From the NCBI RefSeq assembly GCF_009795805.1, contig NZ_WTEY01000008.1, positions 1 through 64,000 on the forward strand: a DNA stretch of 64,000 bases, written 5' to 3'. The DNA comes from Gilliamella sp. Pra-s52 (GTDB taxonomy: Bacteria > Pseudomonadota > Gammaproteobacteria > Enterobacterales > Orbaceae). Both the position numbers and the translations under genes were made by a program. The notes under the pieces were generated by a model, which worked only from the letters and a program-made list of their open reading frames with translations, searched no databases and had not been told where the DNA came from. Positions within the stretch are counted from its first letter, which is position 1. Every line of letters begins with the position of its first letter. This document shows, in pieces, positions 7,916 through 19,567 of the stretch.

Positions 7916-9289
7916 ATGGATTATTTTCCACTATTTTGTAAGTTAGAAAACCGCAACTGCTTGCTAGTTGGTGGTGGTGAAATCGCCGAGCGGAAAGCTC
8001 GGCTATTGCTTGATGCTGGCACGAAGTTAACAGTTAATGCACTTGAGTTTAATGAACAATTCTTATGCTGGCAGGAGCAAAAAAAGTTAGTTTTACAGCA
8101 AGGTAAATTTGATGCTCAATTACTTGATAATAAGTGGCTAGTCATTGCTGCAACAAACAACCCAGATACGAATAAAACAGTAAGTATTGAGGCTGAAAAA
8201 CGATGCGTTTTTTGCAATGTTGTTGATTCAGCAAAAGAGGGAAGCTTTATAATGCCCTCAATTATTGATCGTTCCCCTATTATGGTAGCAGTTTCTTCAG
8301 AAGGACATGCTCCAGTCTTGGCTAGATTACTACGAGAAAAATTAGAGTCTATTTTACCTCAGCATTTAGGTAAATTAGCTAAATATGCAGGCTATTTACG
8401 CAATAAAGTTAAAATAACCTATAAAACCATGGCTGCCCGTCGTCGCTTTTGGGAGCGATTGTTTTCTCATGATAGATTAGCTCAGGCGATCGCAAATAAT
8501 GACTCAGATCGCGTTGAAAGGCTGACCAATGAGCTATTTGATTTATCGCTTGATTATCAAGGTGAAGTTGTTTTAGTTGGAGCAGGGCCTGGCGATGCGG
8601 GATTGCTGACCATAAAGGGATTGCAGCAAATCCAGCAAGCAGACATTATTGTGTATGATAGATTAGTATCAGATGAAATTATGAATCTTGCTAGGCGAGA
8701 CGCTCAGCGTATCTTTGTTGGTAAACGAGCTGGATTTCATTGTGTTCCTCAAGAACAAATAAACCAAATTCTTTTACAGCAAGCGAAGAAAGGTAAGCGT
8801 GTTGTTCGCTTAAAAGGGGGAGATCCGTTTATTTTTGGTCGTGGTGGGGAAGAGCTTGAAACCTTATTTAATGCAGATATTCCATTTTCTGTTGTGCCGG
8901 GTATTACTGCGGCTTCGGGATGTTCTGCCTATAGCGGAATTCCATTAACACATCGAGATTATGCTCATAGTGTACGTTTGATTACGGGACATTTAAAAGA
9001 TGGTAGTCATCTTGATTGGCAAAGTTTAGCAGCAGAAAAACAAACATTAGTTTTTTATATGGGGTTATCTCAAGCAGAAAACATTGAAAGGCAGTTAATT
9101 AAGCATGGAATGAATGCAAATACCCCAGTTGCGATTGTTGAAGAGGGTACCACAACGAAACAAAAAGTGATATCGGGGGTATTAAGCAATTTGACACAAC
9201 TATCATTACAAGCTCGCAGTCCAAGCTTAATTGTTATTGGCCCTGTTGTTGCGTTACGTGAAAAGCTGAATTGGTTTTCTGAGCATTAA
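7916..9289 (+). CDS. cysG: Siroheme synthase (trifunctional CysG)
   Basis: CysG makes siroheme, the prosthetic group of NirB, from uroporphyrinogen III. The first ~210 residues are the precorrin-2 dehydrogenase/sirohydrochlorin ferrochelatase part ([20 protein letters not shown]; then [15 protein letters not shown]). The rest is the SAM-dependent uroporphyrinogen methyltransferase ([43 protein letters not shown]). The length of 457 matches the E. coli enzyme. It is the last gene of nirBDC-cysG, as in enterobacteria. Confidence 0.96.
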   Translation: MDYFPLFCKLENRNCLLVGGGEIAERKARLLLDAGTKLTVNALEFNEQFLCWQEQKKLVLQQGKFDAQLLDNKWLVIAATNNPDTNKTVSIEAEKRCVFCNVVDSAKEGSFIMPSIIDRSPIMVAVSSEGHAPVLARLLREKLESILPQHLGKLAKYAGYLRNKVKITYKTMAARRRFWERLFSHDRLAQAIANNDSDRVERLTNELFDLSLDYQGEVVLVGAGPGDAGLLTIKGLQQIQQADIIVYDRLVSDEIMNLARRDAQRIFVGKRAGFHCVPQEQINQILLQQAKKGKRVVRLKGGDPFIFGRGGEELETLFNADIPFSVVPGITAASGCSAYSGIPLTHRDYAHSVRLITGHLKDGSHLDWQSLAAEKQTLVFYMGLSQAENIERQLIKHGMNANTPVAIVEEGTTTKQKVISGVLSNLTQLSLQARSPSLIVIGPVVALREKLNWFSEH

Positions 9290-9436
9290 TCTAAAGGAGT
9301 TATTATTTTAGAAAATAGTTAAAGAATAACTAAAAAATTAAAAGAATAGGTAACAAAATGATTTGTTGGTTAATTAATATAGAATTTATTAATTTGATAT
9401 TATCATAATGTTACCATGAAGAAAAAATAAAGATTA

Positions 9437-10468
9437 TCAAGTTGGAGTATCTACATCATCCCAATCTGCATTTTCAAAGTTAGTTAACCAATTTAAAGCA
9501 TAGTGACGCTCTTGAATAACATCACTTATAATTGACGCAGGAGGTTGCTTATCTTCCATTTGAAAATCTCTGGTTATCCAATGTAAGCGGTAATGCAAAT
9601 CTAAAGCATCTAGCAATTCACTAACAGGTCTTAGGGTTACAGTAGAAATATCTTGATCACTATGTTGCATTCCTTCATCAACTAACGATGAAACATTACA
9701 GATAGTATCAGCAAAAGGGAGCTCAGATTGCCAATTGATCGCCCATTGTAAAGGTAATAGTGCTTCGTATTTCCAAGACATATCGATCACATCTTGCTCT
9801 GTTGGCTGCCCGCTATAAATAAAGTCACGTTCATTATTTGATAAAGCCGCAAACCCTGTTGGGCAACGTTCTTTAAATTCCATCGGATTAATCGGATCAT
9901 TTTCTCGAAAGCTTTCGGCTTGAATGCCTGTTAACATTATCGCTAAAGCACGTTTAGCTACTTCTTCAGGTGTTCTAAGTATTACTTCGGATTCAGCAAT
10001 AACCGGTGGTAAATGTGTCGGCGTATGCAATCCCAATTTGGCTAAATACTGCTCAGTTTTTGTTTTGCGCTTTAATGCTTCTGGTGGGTAAGGGATAACT
10101 GCATCTAAATCAATATCACCATCGGGATATTGCAATACATCTCCATCAGGATTACGAATAGTTCCATCCGGCATCAATATAATGGCATTTGCCTGCCAGC
10201 CCCAAGTGGTAAACTCACTGAAATTATCTTCTTCAATCTCAAAGGTAAATTGATGTTTAACTCGTTGGATATGGCGATACAAAGCATAACGACGTGAATT
10301 CATCTGCCCATCTCCTGCTTGCATGACATAACCGATAAAACCATCAAGGTGTTTCATCAATTCAGAATCATCTAATCCGCGATGATATAAACGTTCACAA
10401 GGGAAATCAATGGCTGGTGGATGAGTGACTGTAGAATAAGCATTAATCAATATTGGCATTTCAAACAT
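9437..10468 (-). CDS. DUF4272-domain protein of unknown function
   Basis: This is a 343-residue soluble acidic protein with no signal peptide or membrane helix. The carboxy half fits the DUF4272 family: a helical segment RALAIMLTGIQAESF near residue 175, then SWKYEALLPLQWAINWQSELPF (residues about 228-249; WKYEALLPLQWAI and ELPF are the family signature) and a charged tail. The first 150 residues contain repeated PDG turns (MPDGTIRNPDGDVLQYPDGD) and are not recognised. It stands alone between cysG, with which it converges, and narL. Its function is unknown. Confidence 0.65.
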   Translation of the reverse strand: MFEMPILINAYSTVTHPPAIDFPCERLYHRGLDDSELMKHLDGFIGYVMQAGDGQMNSRRYALYRHIQRVKHQFTFEIEEDNFSEFTTWGWQANAIILMPDGTIRNPDGDVLQYPDGDIDLDAVIPYPPEALKRKTKTEQYLAKLGLHTPTHLPPVIAESEVILRTPEEVAKRALAIMLTGIQAESFRENDPINPMEFKERCPTGFAALSNNERDFIYSGQPTEQDVIDMSWKYEALLPLQWAINWQSELPFADTICNVSSLVDEGMQHSDQDISTVTLRPVSELLDALDLHYRLHWITRDFQMEDKQPPASIISDVIQERHYALNWLTNFENADWDDVDTPT

Positions 10469-10716
10469 TCCTATTTCAGATTTTGTGTGTTTTATGGCTA
10501 TAAATAGCGGCTATTTGTTTGTGCAATTCTATTATAAGTTATCGTACCTTTCTAGTTTTCAATGCTCTGTTTCATTTTTTATGATGCTTGTTATTTTTTT
10601 GAATAAATAATGTTATTTACCAAATCGCCGAACAAGAAGATTTGGTGTTATACATCGTTTTGCCCTATAAGGTAACGCATAAAGATTTATCTATTTTTAT
10701 TTTTCAGTGGATAAGA

Positions 10717-11370
10717 TTATTCCTTACTTTGTAGATACCATACGGTCATTTCCATTCGTGATTTAAAATTGAGTTTTTTAAATATGCTTTTAATGTGTAC
10801 TTTTACGGTACTTTCAACGATGCCAAGTTCTTTTGCAATCAATTTGTTTGATAAGCCTTGAACTAATAAGTTGAAAATTTCATTCTCTCTTGGTGTTAAT
10901 AAACTTACATCATGGATTTTTTTTTGGGTTAATTCTTCTCCATAACGTAAATAATTGAGGATAATGTGTGAAATAGCATCATCCATAATAACTTTTCCAA
11001 TCGAAATTTCTTTTAATGATATGAGAAAATCTTCTGGTTCCATATCTTTTAGTAAATATCCATCCGCACCAGTTTTTAGTGCAGTGATAATATCTTCTTT
11101 TGCATCTGATACAGTGAACATAATGATGCGACTAGATAGGTTTTTTTCTCGCAAATAACGTAATATTTCCAATCCATTAACATCCTGCATATTGATGTCA
11201 AGTAAAATGATATCTGGATCAAGTTCTTCTGCTAATTTAATGCCCTCTATTCCCGAGCCTGTTTCTCCTACGATTTGAAAATGGCTTACTGTATTTATTA
11301 ACTGTTTTACGCCATTTCTTAACATAGGATGATCATCAATAATAAGTATTGAACTAGTCATTTGCTCCAT
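10717..11370 (-). CDS. narL: NarL-type nitrate/nitrite response regulator
   Basis: This 217-residue protein has an amino-terminal receiver domain (acidic pocket at DDHP, phosphoacceptor Asp58 in IILLDINM, Lys in GYLLKDMEPEDF) and a LuxR/NarL-type helix-turn-helix (LTPRENEIFNLL, then SNKLIAKELGI and ESTVKVHIKSIFKKL). DDHPMLRxGVKQLI and GADGYLLKDMEPED are closer to NarL than to NarP as I know them. It follows the sensor kinase gene and its start overlaps the kinase stop (ATG 11370, kinase end 11354). The perfect 7-2-7 site before nirB is the obvious target. Confidence 0.9.
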   Translation of the reverse strand: MEQMTSSILIIDDHPMLRNGVKQLINTVSHFQIVGETGSGIEGIKLAEELDPDIILLDINMQDVNGLEILRYLREKNLSSRIIMFTVSDAKEDIITALKTGADGYLLKDMEPEDFLISLKEISIGKVIMDDAISHIILNYLRYGEELTQKKIHDVSLLTPRENEIFNLLVQGLSNKLIAKELGIVESTVKVHIKSIFKKLNFKSRMEMTVWYLQSKE

Positions 11371-13183
11371 TTTTTATTGTCTCTATTATCTGAAATGGAA
11401 TGGTTTTATTAGCCTTAAATGTTATCACAATTTGTGTTCCTTTGTGAGGAAAGCTATTTATTATTAAATTACCATTTAGTATTTCAACTCTGTCTCGCAT
11501 AATAATCAATCCATAATGGTTATCTTGTTTAATGTCATTTTGTAAACCAACACCATTATCCTCTATGTGAATAGTAATAATATTATCTTCATCCATTTGC
11601 AAACTGACAATAGCCTGTGTAGCTTTAGCGTGTTTATATATATTATTAAGCGCTTCGCGAATAATTTGTAGTAAATGAAAGGTATATTTACTATTGATAA
11701 TATTTAGAGGCAATTGGTATTCAAGCTGAATATTGAATGGTAATTTTTCATTAAATTCTTCAATTAATTCCATTAAATTGGAATAAAACCCTGTTTGGCT
11801 TAAACGTAAATGAAATGAAGTAATCAGCTCTCTTAGTTGAGAATAGGTAATATTGACTTCTTTGCGCATCATTGTGAGTAACTCAATACTGTTTTGTGAG
11901 GTTAAGTCAGATTGCATTTGTAAACAGCTAAGGTGTATTTTTAAGCAGGATAGTGATTGAGCAATGGAATCATGTAGTTCTCTAGCCATTGCAGAGCGTT
12001 CTTTCATTAATAGATATTGTTTTTGTTGTTCTATTTGTCTATCTAGTTTTATTGCGGTAGTGATTTGCTCAATAAGCCCCATAATTAAGTTTTCTTGTTC
12101 ATCAGTCAGTATTATTTCAGTTGGCTGAAAAGCAAATAATATCCCGTATTTTTGTTCGTTTTCTTGAAGATACCAATAACGCTGAACTCCTTTTGGGGAA
12201 TTAGCTTTTGATGGGCTCAAACATGCATTACATTTGAGGTTTTGGCAATAAGGTAATTTTTGTTCATTATCGTAACTAATTTGTTGATAATTTTTAGGAT
12301 CATCTGATTCATAAAAGCGTATTTGAAATTGTGTTAATGGGACTAATTCTTCTAGTTCTCGCAGGATTTTTAAACAACGTTCACATAATGGCGCTGAAGT
12401 ATATAATTTCTTGGTGGCTTGATATTGGAACGAAATCATTTTATTGGTTTGCTGTAATCTAGCTGTTTTTTCTGCAACTTGCTTTTCTAGTAATAAATAT
12501 TGTGATTCAATTTGAGCTGACATTTTATTGAAAGCATGTCCTAATAGATCAAACTCGTTTTTTTTCAATTTAATATTAAAACGTTGGCTAAAATCGTGAT
12601 TAGTTATTGCCTCAGCCATTTCAATAAGTTTTTTCCACGGAGTAAGGAGATAGTAACGTAAGTAATAAATTTGAATAATCAAAAAGCATATGATGATAAC
12701 AATAAATAATTGTTGTAACTGAGAAATATAATAAATTTTGTTTTCGGTTTTTTGATCAATTTTTTGTACTAGGTGATTGATACGAATTACATAGTTTTCT
12801 ACGTCTGCTTTTATATCATTAATTTTTTTTGCCTGTCGAATTTTAGGTGCAAGTTGAGTGCGCCAGTCATTTTCTAACTGATTAAATTCATTTATTAATC
12901 CGTAACGTTTCAAAATCATTAAATGCTGCTGTGATGAAGAAATATCAATAAAAATATTTAAACGGTCATACTCTTTTTTGTTGAGGGGAATCATGCTAAG
13001 CAGTTGGTAGTTTTTCATTCTCAATAAACCCAACTGATTAACCATATATGCACCACCTTTTGTATCATTGGCTACCTGAGTTGAAAACGATAGTGCTAAT
13101 AAAACAGTGATCCCCCAAAAAAAAATTAATAACGTTAGGCGATTAATAATTGACGCTGTATAGTGAATTTTTCTTTTTGGCAT
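11354..13183 (-). CDS. narX: NarX/NarQ-type nitrate/nitrite sensor histidine kinase
   Basis: This 609-residue inner-membrane kinase has TM1 at about 14-36 and a periplasmic sensor with the P-box-like run at 38-60 (GGAYMVNQLGLLRMKNYQLL). TM2 spans about 157-177, followed by a HAMP linker and a central cysteine module (C267, C270, C313, C318, C321). The HisKA_3 domain has His404 in MARELHDSIAQSL, and the HATPase domain contains IREALNNIYKHAKA and EDNGVGL. NarX and NarQ sense periplasmic nitrate and nitrite and phosphorylate NarL or NarP. The length (598 in E. coli NarX) and the NarL-like partner favour narX, but narQ is not excluded. Confidence 0.88.
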   Translation of the reverse strand: MPKRKIHYTASIINRLTLLIFFWGITVLLALSFSTQVANDTKGGAYMVNQLGLLRMKNYQLLSMIPLNKKEYDRLNIFIDISSSQQHLMILKRYGLINEFNQLENDWRTQLAPKIRQAKKINDIKADVENYVIRINHLVQKIDQKTENKIYYISQLQQLFIVIIICFLIIQIYYLRYYLLTPWKKLIEMAEAITNHDFSQRFNIKLKKNEFDLLGHAFNKMSAQIESQYLLLEKQVAEKTARLQQTNKMISFQYQATKKLYTSAPLCERCLKILRELEELVPLTQFQIRFYESDDPKNYQQISYDNEQKLPYCQNLKCNACLSPSKANSPKGVQRYWYLQENEQKYGILFAFQPTEIILTDEQENLIMGLIEQITTAIKLDRQIEQQKQYLLMKERSAMARELHDSIAQSLSCLKIHLSCLQMQSDLTSQNSIELLTMMRKEVNITYSQLRELITSFHLRLSQTGFYSNLMELIEEFNEKLPFNIQLEYQLPLNIINSKYTFHLLQIIREALNNIYKHAKATQAIVSLQMDEDNIITIHIEDNGVGLQNDIKQDNHYGLIIMRDRVEILNGNLIINSFPHKGTQIVITFKANKTIPFQIIETIKNGAND

Positions 13184-13309
13184 ATTGATGTTCAGATTTC
13201 TATAATGAATGCTTGTGGAACAAATAATAATTTATGTTTTATTGTAACGTGAAAACAGTATGTATCTGATCTTTTTTGTCACTTTTTGCGATCTTTTAGT
13301 AAACAGCGC

Positions 13310-13338
13310 TTGCAACAAGGATAAATTTTGCGTAAAAT
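13310..13338 (+). promoter_or_regulatory. Sigma-70 promoter of rplU-rpmA
   Basis: TTGCAA at 13310-13315 and TAAAAT at 13333-13338 are separated by exactly 17 bases. They lie about 80 bases upstream of the rplU start, and no other promoter-like pair is as good in this gap. A strong constitutive promoter is expected for ribosomal protein genes. Confidence 0.7.
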
Positions 13339-13415
13339 TCACGCCCTATAAGATTAATCTCGCAGACATATATGTTTAATCAAGTAATCGTCTGCTTTTT
13401 ATTGCGGAGTTAAGT

Positions 13416-13724
13416 ATGTACGCAGTTTTCCAAAGTGGTGGTAAACAACACCGAGTTAGCGAAGGTCAAGTCGTTCGCTTGGAAAAAATTGAAGTCGAAA
13501 CTGGTTCAGAAATCGTTTTCGATAAAGTTTTAATGGTAGCAAATGGTGAAGACATCAAGGTTGGTGCTCCGTTTGTTGAAGGTGCAACAGTTAAAGCAGA
13601 AATTGTTGAGCATGGTCGTGGCGATAAAGTGAAAATTGTTAAATTCCGTCGTCGTAAACACTATCGTAAACAACAAGGTCACCGTCAGTGGTTTACTGAT
13701 GTGAAGATCACTGCAATCGCTTAA
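13416..13724 (+). CDS. rplU: 50S ribosomal protein L21
   Basis: L21 binds 23S rRNA in the large subunit. The 102-residue protein begins [14 protein letters not shown] and ends with the basic [19 protein letters not shown] region and FTDVKITAI, which are diagnostic. It is the first gene of rplU-rpmA-yhbE-obgE, the same order as in E. coli, with a good sigma-70 promoter upstream and 15 bases to rpmA. Confidence 0.98.
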   Translation: MYAVFQSGGKQHRVSEGQVVRLEKIEVETGSEIVFDKVLMVANGEDIKVGAPFVEGATVKAEIVEHGRGDKVKIVKFRRRKHYRKQQGHRQWFTDVKITAIA

Positions 13725-13739
13725 TAGGAGTATCGAACA

Positions 13740-14000
13740 ATGGCACATAAGAAGGCTGGTGGTTCATCACGTAATGGTCGTGATTCCCAGAGTAAACGTT
13801 TAGGTGTTAAACGTTATGGTTCTCAAGAAGTTCTTGCTGGTAATATTTTAGTTCGTCAACGTGGAACTCAATTTCACCCAGGTACTAATGTAGGTTGTGG
13901 TCGTGACCATACCTTATTTGCTTTAATTGATGGACAAGTAAAATTCGAAGTTAAAGGACCTAAAAACCGTCGTTATGTTAGCGTTATTGCTAATAGTTAA
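13740..14000 (+). CDS. rpmA: 50S ribosomal protein L27
   Basis: L27 sits at the peptidyl-transferase centre. The 86-residue protein begins [16 protein letters not shown], continues [11 protein letters not shown] and ends in [10 protein letters not shown], all typical. The short-tailed amino end (MAHKKAGG) is the proteobacterial form that needs no cleavage. An intrinsic terminator follows 24 bases after the stop. Confidence 0.98.
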   Translation: MAHKKAGGSSRNGRDSQSKRLGVKRYGSQEVLAGNILVRQRGTQFHPGTNVGCGRDHTLFALIDGQVKFEVKGPKNRRYVSVIANS

Positions 14001-14024
14001 TTAAAACGGTTTAAAAGTTATGGA

Positions 14025-14053
14025 AGCCTCACAGTCATTGTGGGGCTTTTTTC
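14025..14053 (+). terminator. Intrinsic terminator after rpmA
   Basis: AGCCTCACA (14025-14033), loop gtcat and TGTGGGGCT (14039-14047) form a strong stem with one G-T pair, followed by six T residues. It would separate most rplU-rpmA transcription from yhbE-obgE, although some read-through is likely. Confidence 0.85.
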
Positions 14054-14083
14054 ATTTCTTAAATTTATATAATATTATTTATT

Positions 14084-16215
<2,132 letters not shown>

Positions 16216-16286
16216 TCAGTAGCGGTAATGCTATTGTGGCATCTTTTCCTAATTCATGTTATCTCAAATAATTGATTGAATTTATT

Positions 16287-16316
16287 AAAAAAGCATGGAG
16301 CCTTCCCTGCTTTTTT
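16287..16316. terminator. Intrinsic terminator after obgE
   Basis: AAAAAAGCATGG (16287-16298) pairs with CCCTGCTTTTTT (16305-16316), with one bulge and a six-base loop. The run of six T residues ends the plus-strand transcript, and the A-run on the other side lets it work for minus-strand transcripts as well. Confidence 0.8.
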
Positions 16317-16407
16317 GTCATTTCTTATTTTTTATAGTTAAATTAAAATTTTATTGATTTTAAGATTATTTTTTTATTTCAAGAAAAGGAAAATAATGCT
16401 TGATTTT

Positions 16408-16426
16408 GGTAATAATAATCATTATC
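16408..16426. promoter_or_regulatory. Fur box in the ryhB promoter
   Basis: The 19 bases ending in AATCATTATC match the classical Fur consensus (GATAATGATAATCATTATC) at 17 of 19 positions by eye. The site lies 15-20 bases before the likely start of the RyhB-type RNA, where Fur with iron would block RNA polymerase. Confidence 0.85.
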
Positions 16427-16440
16427 ATTTAAATGTACTT

Positions 16441-16537
16441 TATTGGAGCTCGAAAGACTTCTGAAAAAGTATGACATTGCTCACATTGCTTCCAATGTTT
16501 GCCAGCCTAGCATTTGTTAAGCTGGCTTTTTTATTTT
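16441..16537 (+). ncRNA. ryhB: RyhB-type iron-responsive small RNA
   Basis: RyhB is an Hfq-dependent RNA that, under iron starvation, pairs with mRNAs of iron-using proteins and promotes their decay. Positions 16473-16493 carry GACATTGCTCACATTGCTTC, identical to the pairing core of E. coli RyhB as I remember it. A terminator hairpin follows: GCCAGC 16501-16506 and GCTGGC 16521-16526, extended by TAGC with GTTA, then T-runs. A strong Fur box sits just upstream. The 5' end is set to about 16441 from the E. coli spacing and is approximate (within about 8 bases). The gene is free-standing between obgE and smrB. Confidence 0.92.
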
Positions 16538-16570
16538 TGTGCGATTCATCATTATTCTAACTTTCAAATA

Positions 16571-17113
16571 CTAGCTATTTGCTAATTCATTATTGATATC
16601 AAATAAAACAAGTAATGCTGCGCTACCACCATATTCTTTAGGTGCTTGATGAAAACAGACAATATTCGGATGTTGAGCTAACCACATAGGTGTCTGTTTT
16701 TTTAAAATGTTTTTTCCATGTCCATACATGATGCACGCACAATGTGCGTTTTCTCGTAAACAAGCAGCAATAAGTGCAGCGATCTCTTTTTTGGCTTCTT
16801 TTTGGGTTAATCCATGTAGATCTAAAAAAAACTCAGGTTCATAAAATCCACGACCTAGTTTTTTTACTTCGTATGGATCGGCGTTTTCTCGACTATAGCG
16901 AATAGGATCTTCTTGCAATAGTGGCTGATAATCATCGGAAAAATAAAACTCAGCATGAGTTTTTTCATGTTGTAGTTTTTCTGTAGCAATTATTTTTTGA
17001 GACCGTTTTAATGGTTTGTGAATAACGGTATCTTGCTTAAGCTTTTTTGTATTACCAATGCTACTTTTAAATAAGTTTATATCATCTTGGTCTAAATTAA
17101 ATTTGTTTTGCAT
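16571..17113 (-). CDS. smrB: Smr-domain ribosome rescue endonuclease SmrB
   Basis: SmrB cleaves mRNA between collided ribosomes as a first step of rescue. The 180-residue protein has a disordered amino part and a carboxy-terminal Smr domain with DLHGLTQKEAKKEI near residue 97 and IMYGHGKNILKKQTPMWL near 130-147. The DLHG and GHG motifs are the family hallmarks. It lies seven bases after nth on the same strand; that pairing is not the E. coli order. Confidence 0.9.
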   Translation of the reverse strand: MQNKFNLDQDDINLFKSSIGNTKKLKQDTVIHKPLKRSQKIIATEKLQHEKTHAEFYFSDDYQPLLQEDPIRYSRENADPYEVKKLGRGFYEPEFFLDLHGLTQKEAKKEIAALIAACLRENAHCACIMYGHGKNILKKQTPMWLAQHPNIVCFHQAPKEYGGSAALLVLFDINNELANS

Positions 17114-17119
17114 TGATTT

Positions 17120-17758
17120 TCACTCTGGGTAAACTTTTTGTTTAAATTCGCATAAGTCTTCAATAACACAAGCACCGCATCGGGGTTTTCTGGCAATACA
17201 GATATAACGACCATGTAAAATGAACCAATGGTGGCAATTTATTTTGTATTCTTCCGGCACTACTTTAAGCAATTTTTGTTCAACGGCTTCAACAGTTTTT
17301 CCTGGTGCAAAGCCTGTACGGTTACTTACTCTAAATATGTGAGTATCAACGGCGATAGTCGGCCAACCAAAAGCCGTATTTAATACGACATTTGCTGTTT
17401 TACGTCCAACGCCAGGTAACTCAATCAGTGCGTTAAAATCTTCGGGTACTTCGCCTTGATACTTATCAACTAAAATTTGGCACGTTTTTATTATGTTTTC
17501 AGCTTTACTATTGTAAAGCCCAATTGTACGAATATAGTTTTTTAAATTATCAACACCAAGAGCTAGAATTTGTTCAGCAGTATTTGCAATAGCAAATAAT
17601 GGTTTTGTAGCTTTATTTACGCTGACATCTGTTGCTTGTGCCGAAAGAACTACCGCGATTAGTAGTTCAAAAGGTGTTTGATAAACTAGTTCTGTTGTAG
17701 GATCTTTAATATGATCCTTTAATTTTTGTAGAATTTGTATTCTGGTCGATTGTTTCAC
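17120..17758 (-). CDS. nth: Endonuclease III (DNA glycosylase/AP lyase)
   Basis: Nth removes oxidised pyrimidines and nicks the abasic site. The 212-residue protein shows the helix-hairpin-helix ELPGVGRKTANVVL with the catalytic Lys, the catalytic Asp in VDTHIFRV, and the four cysteines of the 4Fe-4S cluster (CIARKPRCGACVIEDLC). The start is GTG at 17758, giving MKQSTRIQIL, which lines up with the usual amino end. The ribosome site is weak. Iron-sulfur Nth lies close to ryhB, but no functional link is implied. Confidence 0.95.
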   Translation of the reverse strand: MKQSTRIQILQKLKDHIKDPTTELVYQTPFELLIAVVLSAQATDVSVNKATKPLFAIANTAEQILALGVDNLKNYIRTIGLYNSKAENIIKTCQILVDKYQGEVPEDFNALIELPGVGRKTANVVLNTAFGWPTIAVDTHIFRVSNRTGFAPGKTVEAVEQKLLKVVPEEYKINCHHWFILHGRYICIARKPRCGACVIEDLCEFKQKVYPE

Positions 17759-18023
17759 AAAGTTATTATATTAAAAATAGCATGCTACATATTATATACT
17801 TTTATTTACTATTTATCTGTAGCTCATATTTAGTTTTTATATACGCTTGGCAACAAAATACATCAGCAACCATTATAAATTGTCAATGACATTTATTTTA
17901 AACGTTGTACAAATTTTAGATATTTGTGTATTTACATTCCTAATCATCGACTTTTTAGCATGGTGATTTTATGATAAGCTAGCCAACTATTTTTTAATTT
18001 CATCAAACAAGGTTTTTTTAGAT

Positions 18024-19511
18024 ATGTCCTTACCAATGATTGTCACCTTTGCTGTGTACATTTTAGGCATGATTGCTATTGGCTATTTTGCGTTTCGATC
18101 AACGCAGAATTTTGGTGACTATATTTTAGGTGGGCGCCGTATCGGTAGTGTCGTGACTGCGCTTTCAGCTGGTGCTTCAGATATGAGTGGTTGGTTATTA
18201 ATGGGGCTACCTGGTGCTGTTTTTTTATTTGGTGTTTCACAAAGTTGGATTGCTATTGGTTTGATAATCGGTGCTTATCTTAATTGGTTACTTATAGCAG
18301 GACGATTACGTGTTTTTACTGAAATTAATCATAACTCTTTAACATTGCCAGACTATTTTGCTCGCCGATTTGACGATAAAAGCTCTTTATTGCGTATTAT
18401 TTCAGCGGTGATTATTCTTATCTTTTTTACTATTTATTGTGCATCTGGGGTTGTTGCTGGCGCTAAATTATTTGAAAGCACATTTGGTATGAGTTATGGC
18501 TGGGCAATGTTAGCCGGAGCTGGAGCAACAATTATTTATACCTTTATTGGTGGATTTTTGGCTGTAAGTTGGACTGATACCATTCAAGCTAGTTTGATGA
18601 TGTTTGCCCTTATTTTAACGCCAATTATGGTTATGGTGAATGCTGGAGGATTTTCTGATGCAATGATTTATATTGAATCACTTAATTCTGATTACACCAA
18701 TTTATTTTCCCATATGGATTTTATTGCAATTATTTCACTATTAGGTTGGGGACTTGGCTATTTTGGTCAACCGCATATTTTAGCTCGGTTTATGGCCGCT
18801 GATTCACATGATGTAATGAAAAATGCCCGTAGAATTAGTATGACTTGGATGATTCTATGTTTAGTTGGTGCAATCACGGTTGGTTTTTTTGGTATTGCTT
18901 TTTTTGCTCATCATCCCGATTTGGCTTACTTGATTAATGATGGTAAACATGAGCGTATTTTTATTGAATTATCAAAATTACTCTTTAATCCTTGGATTGC
19001 AGGTGTTTTGTTGGCCGCCATTTTAGCGGCAGTAATGAGTACATTAAGCTGTCAATTACTTGTTTGTTCAAGTGCGCTAACCGAAGATTTTTATCGCGCA
19101 TTTTTTAGACCAAAAGCACAACAAAAAGAACTGGTTTGGGTTGGGCGTATTATGGTGTTATTGGTTTCAGTTATTGCTATTTTATTGGCGATAAATCCCA
19201 ATAATAGTGTACTTGATTTGGTGAGTCATGCATGGGCTGGTTTTGGTGCCGCGTTTGGTCCAATTATTGTTTTTTCAGTATTTTGGTCTCGAATGACACG
19301 TAACGGTGCATTAGCTGGTATGATTGTTGGAGCTGCAACTGTATTGCTTTGGATTAATTTTAATTGGTTTAATCTTTATTCCCTTATTCCTGGCTTTTTA
19401 TTTGCTTCTATTGCGATTGTGGTTTTTAGCCTTTTTGACAAAAAGCCTAATGAAATAGTGGAAGATCATTTTAAACAAGCGTATAAACGTTATCATAACA
19501 AAACAGAATAA
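18024..19511 (+). CDS. putP: Sodium/proline symporter
   Basis: This 495-residue protein has about thirteen membrane helices of the sodium:solute symporter family. Motifs include LGGRRIGSVVTALSAGASDMSGW (residues 38-60; GASDMSGW carries sodium-site residues), GGFLAVSWTDTIQ near 176 and GWGLGYFGQPHILARFMA near 239-256. All match PutP, which imports proline with sodium. No putA is in the window, so proline may serve uptake or osmotic needs. The 265-base upstream gap has no clear operator. Confidence 0.93.
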   Translation: MSLPMIVTFAVYILGMIAIGYFAFRSTQNFGDYILGGRRIGSVVTALSAGASDMSGWLLMGLPGAVFLFGVSQSWIAIGLIIGAYLNWLLIAGRLRVFTEINHNSLTLPDYFARRFDDKSSLLRIISAVIILIFFTIYCASGVVAGAKLFESTFGMSYGWAMLAGAGATIIYTFIGGFLAVSWTDTIQASLMMFALILTPIMVMVNAGGFSDAMIYIESLNSDYTNLFSHMDFIAIISLLGWGLGYFGQPHILARFMAADSHDVMKNARRISMTWMILCLVGAITVGFFGIAFFAHHPDLAYLINDGKHERIFIELSKLLFNPWIAGVLLAAILAAVMSTLSCQLLVCSSALTEDFYRAFFRPKAQQKELVWVGRIMVLLVSVIAILLAINPNNSVLDLVSHAWAGFGAAFGPIIVFSVFWSRMTRNGALAGMIVGAATVLLWINFNWFNLYSLIPGFLFASIAIVVFSLFDKKPNEIVEDHFKQAYKRYHNKTE

Positions 19512-19567
19512 ATCTTATTTTAAAGTAAAGTAGAATATAAACGTAAAAAATTTAATAGGTAAATATC

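Noticed and set aside
10611-10727. Plus-strand peptide reading IAEQEDLVLYIVLPYKVTH between the DUF4272 gene and narL
   Set aside because: The composition looks protein-like and it includes an ACCAAATC/GATTTGGT inverted repeat, but it has no start, overlaps narL and matches no family I can name. It may be a relic, but support is too weak to list.
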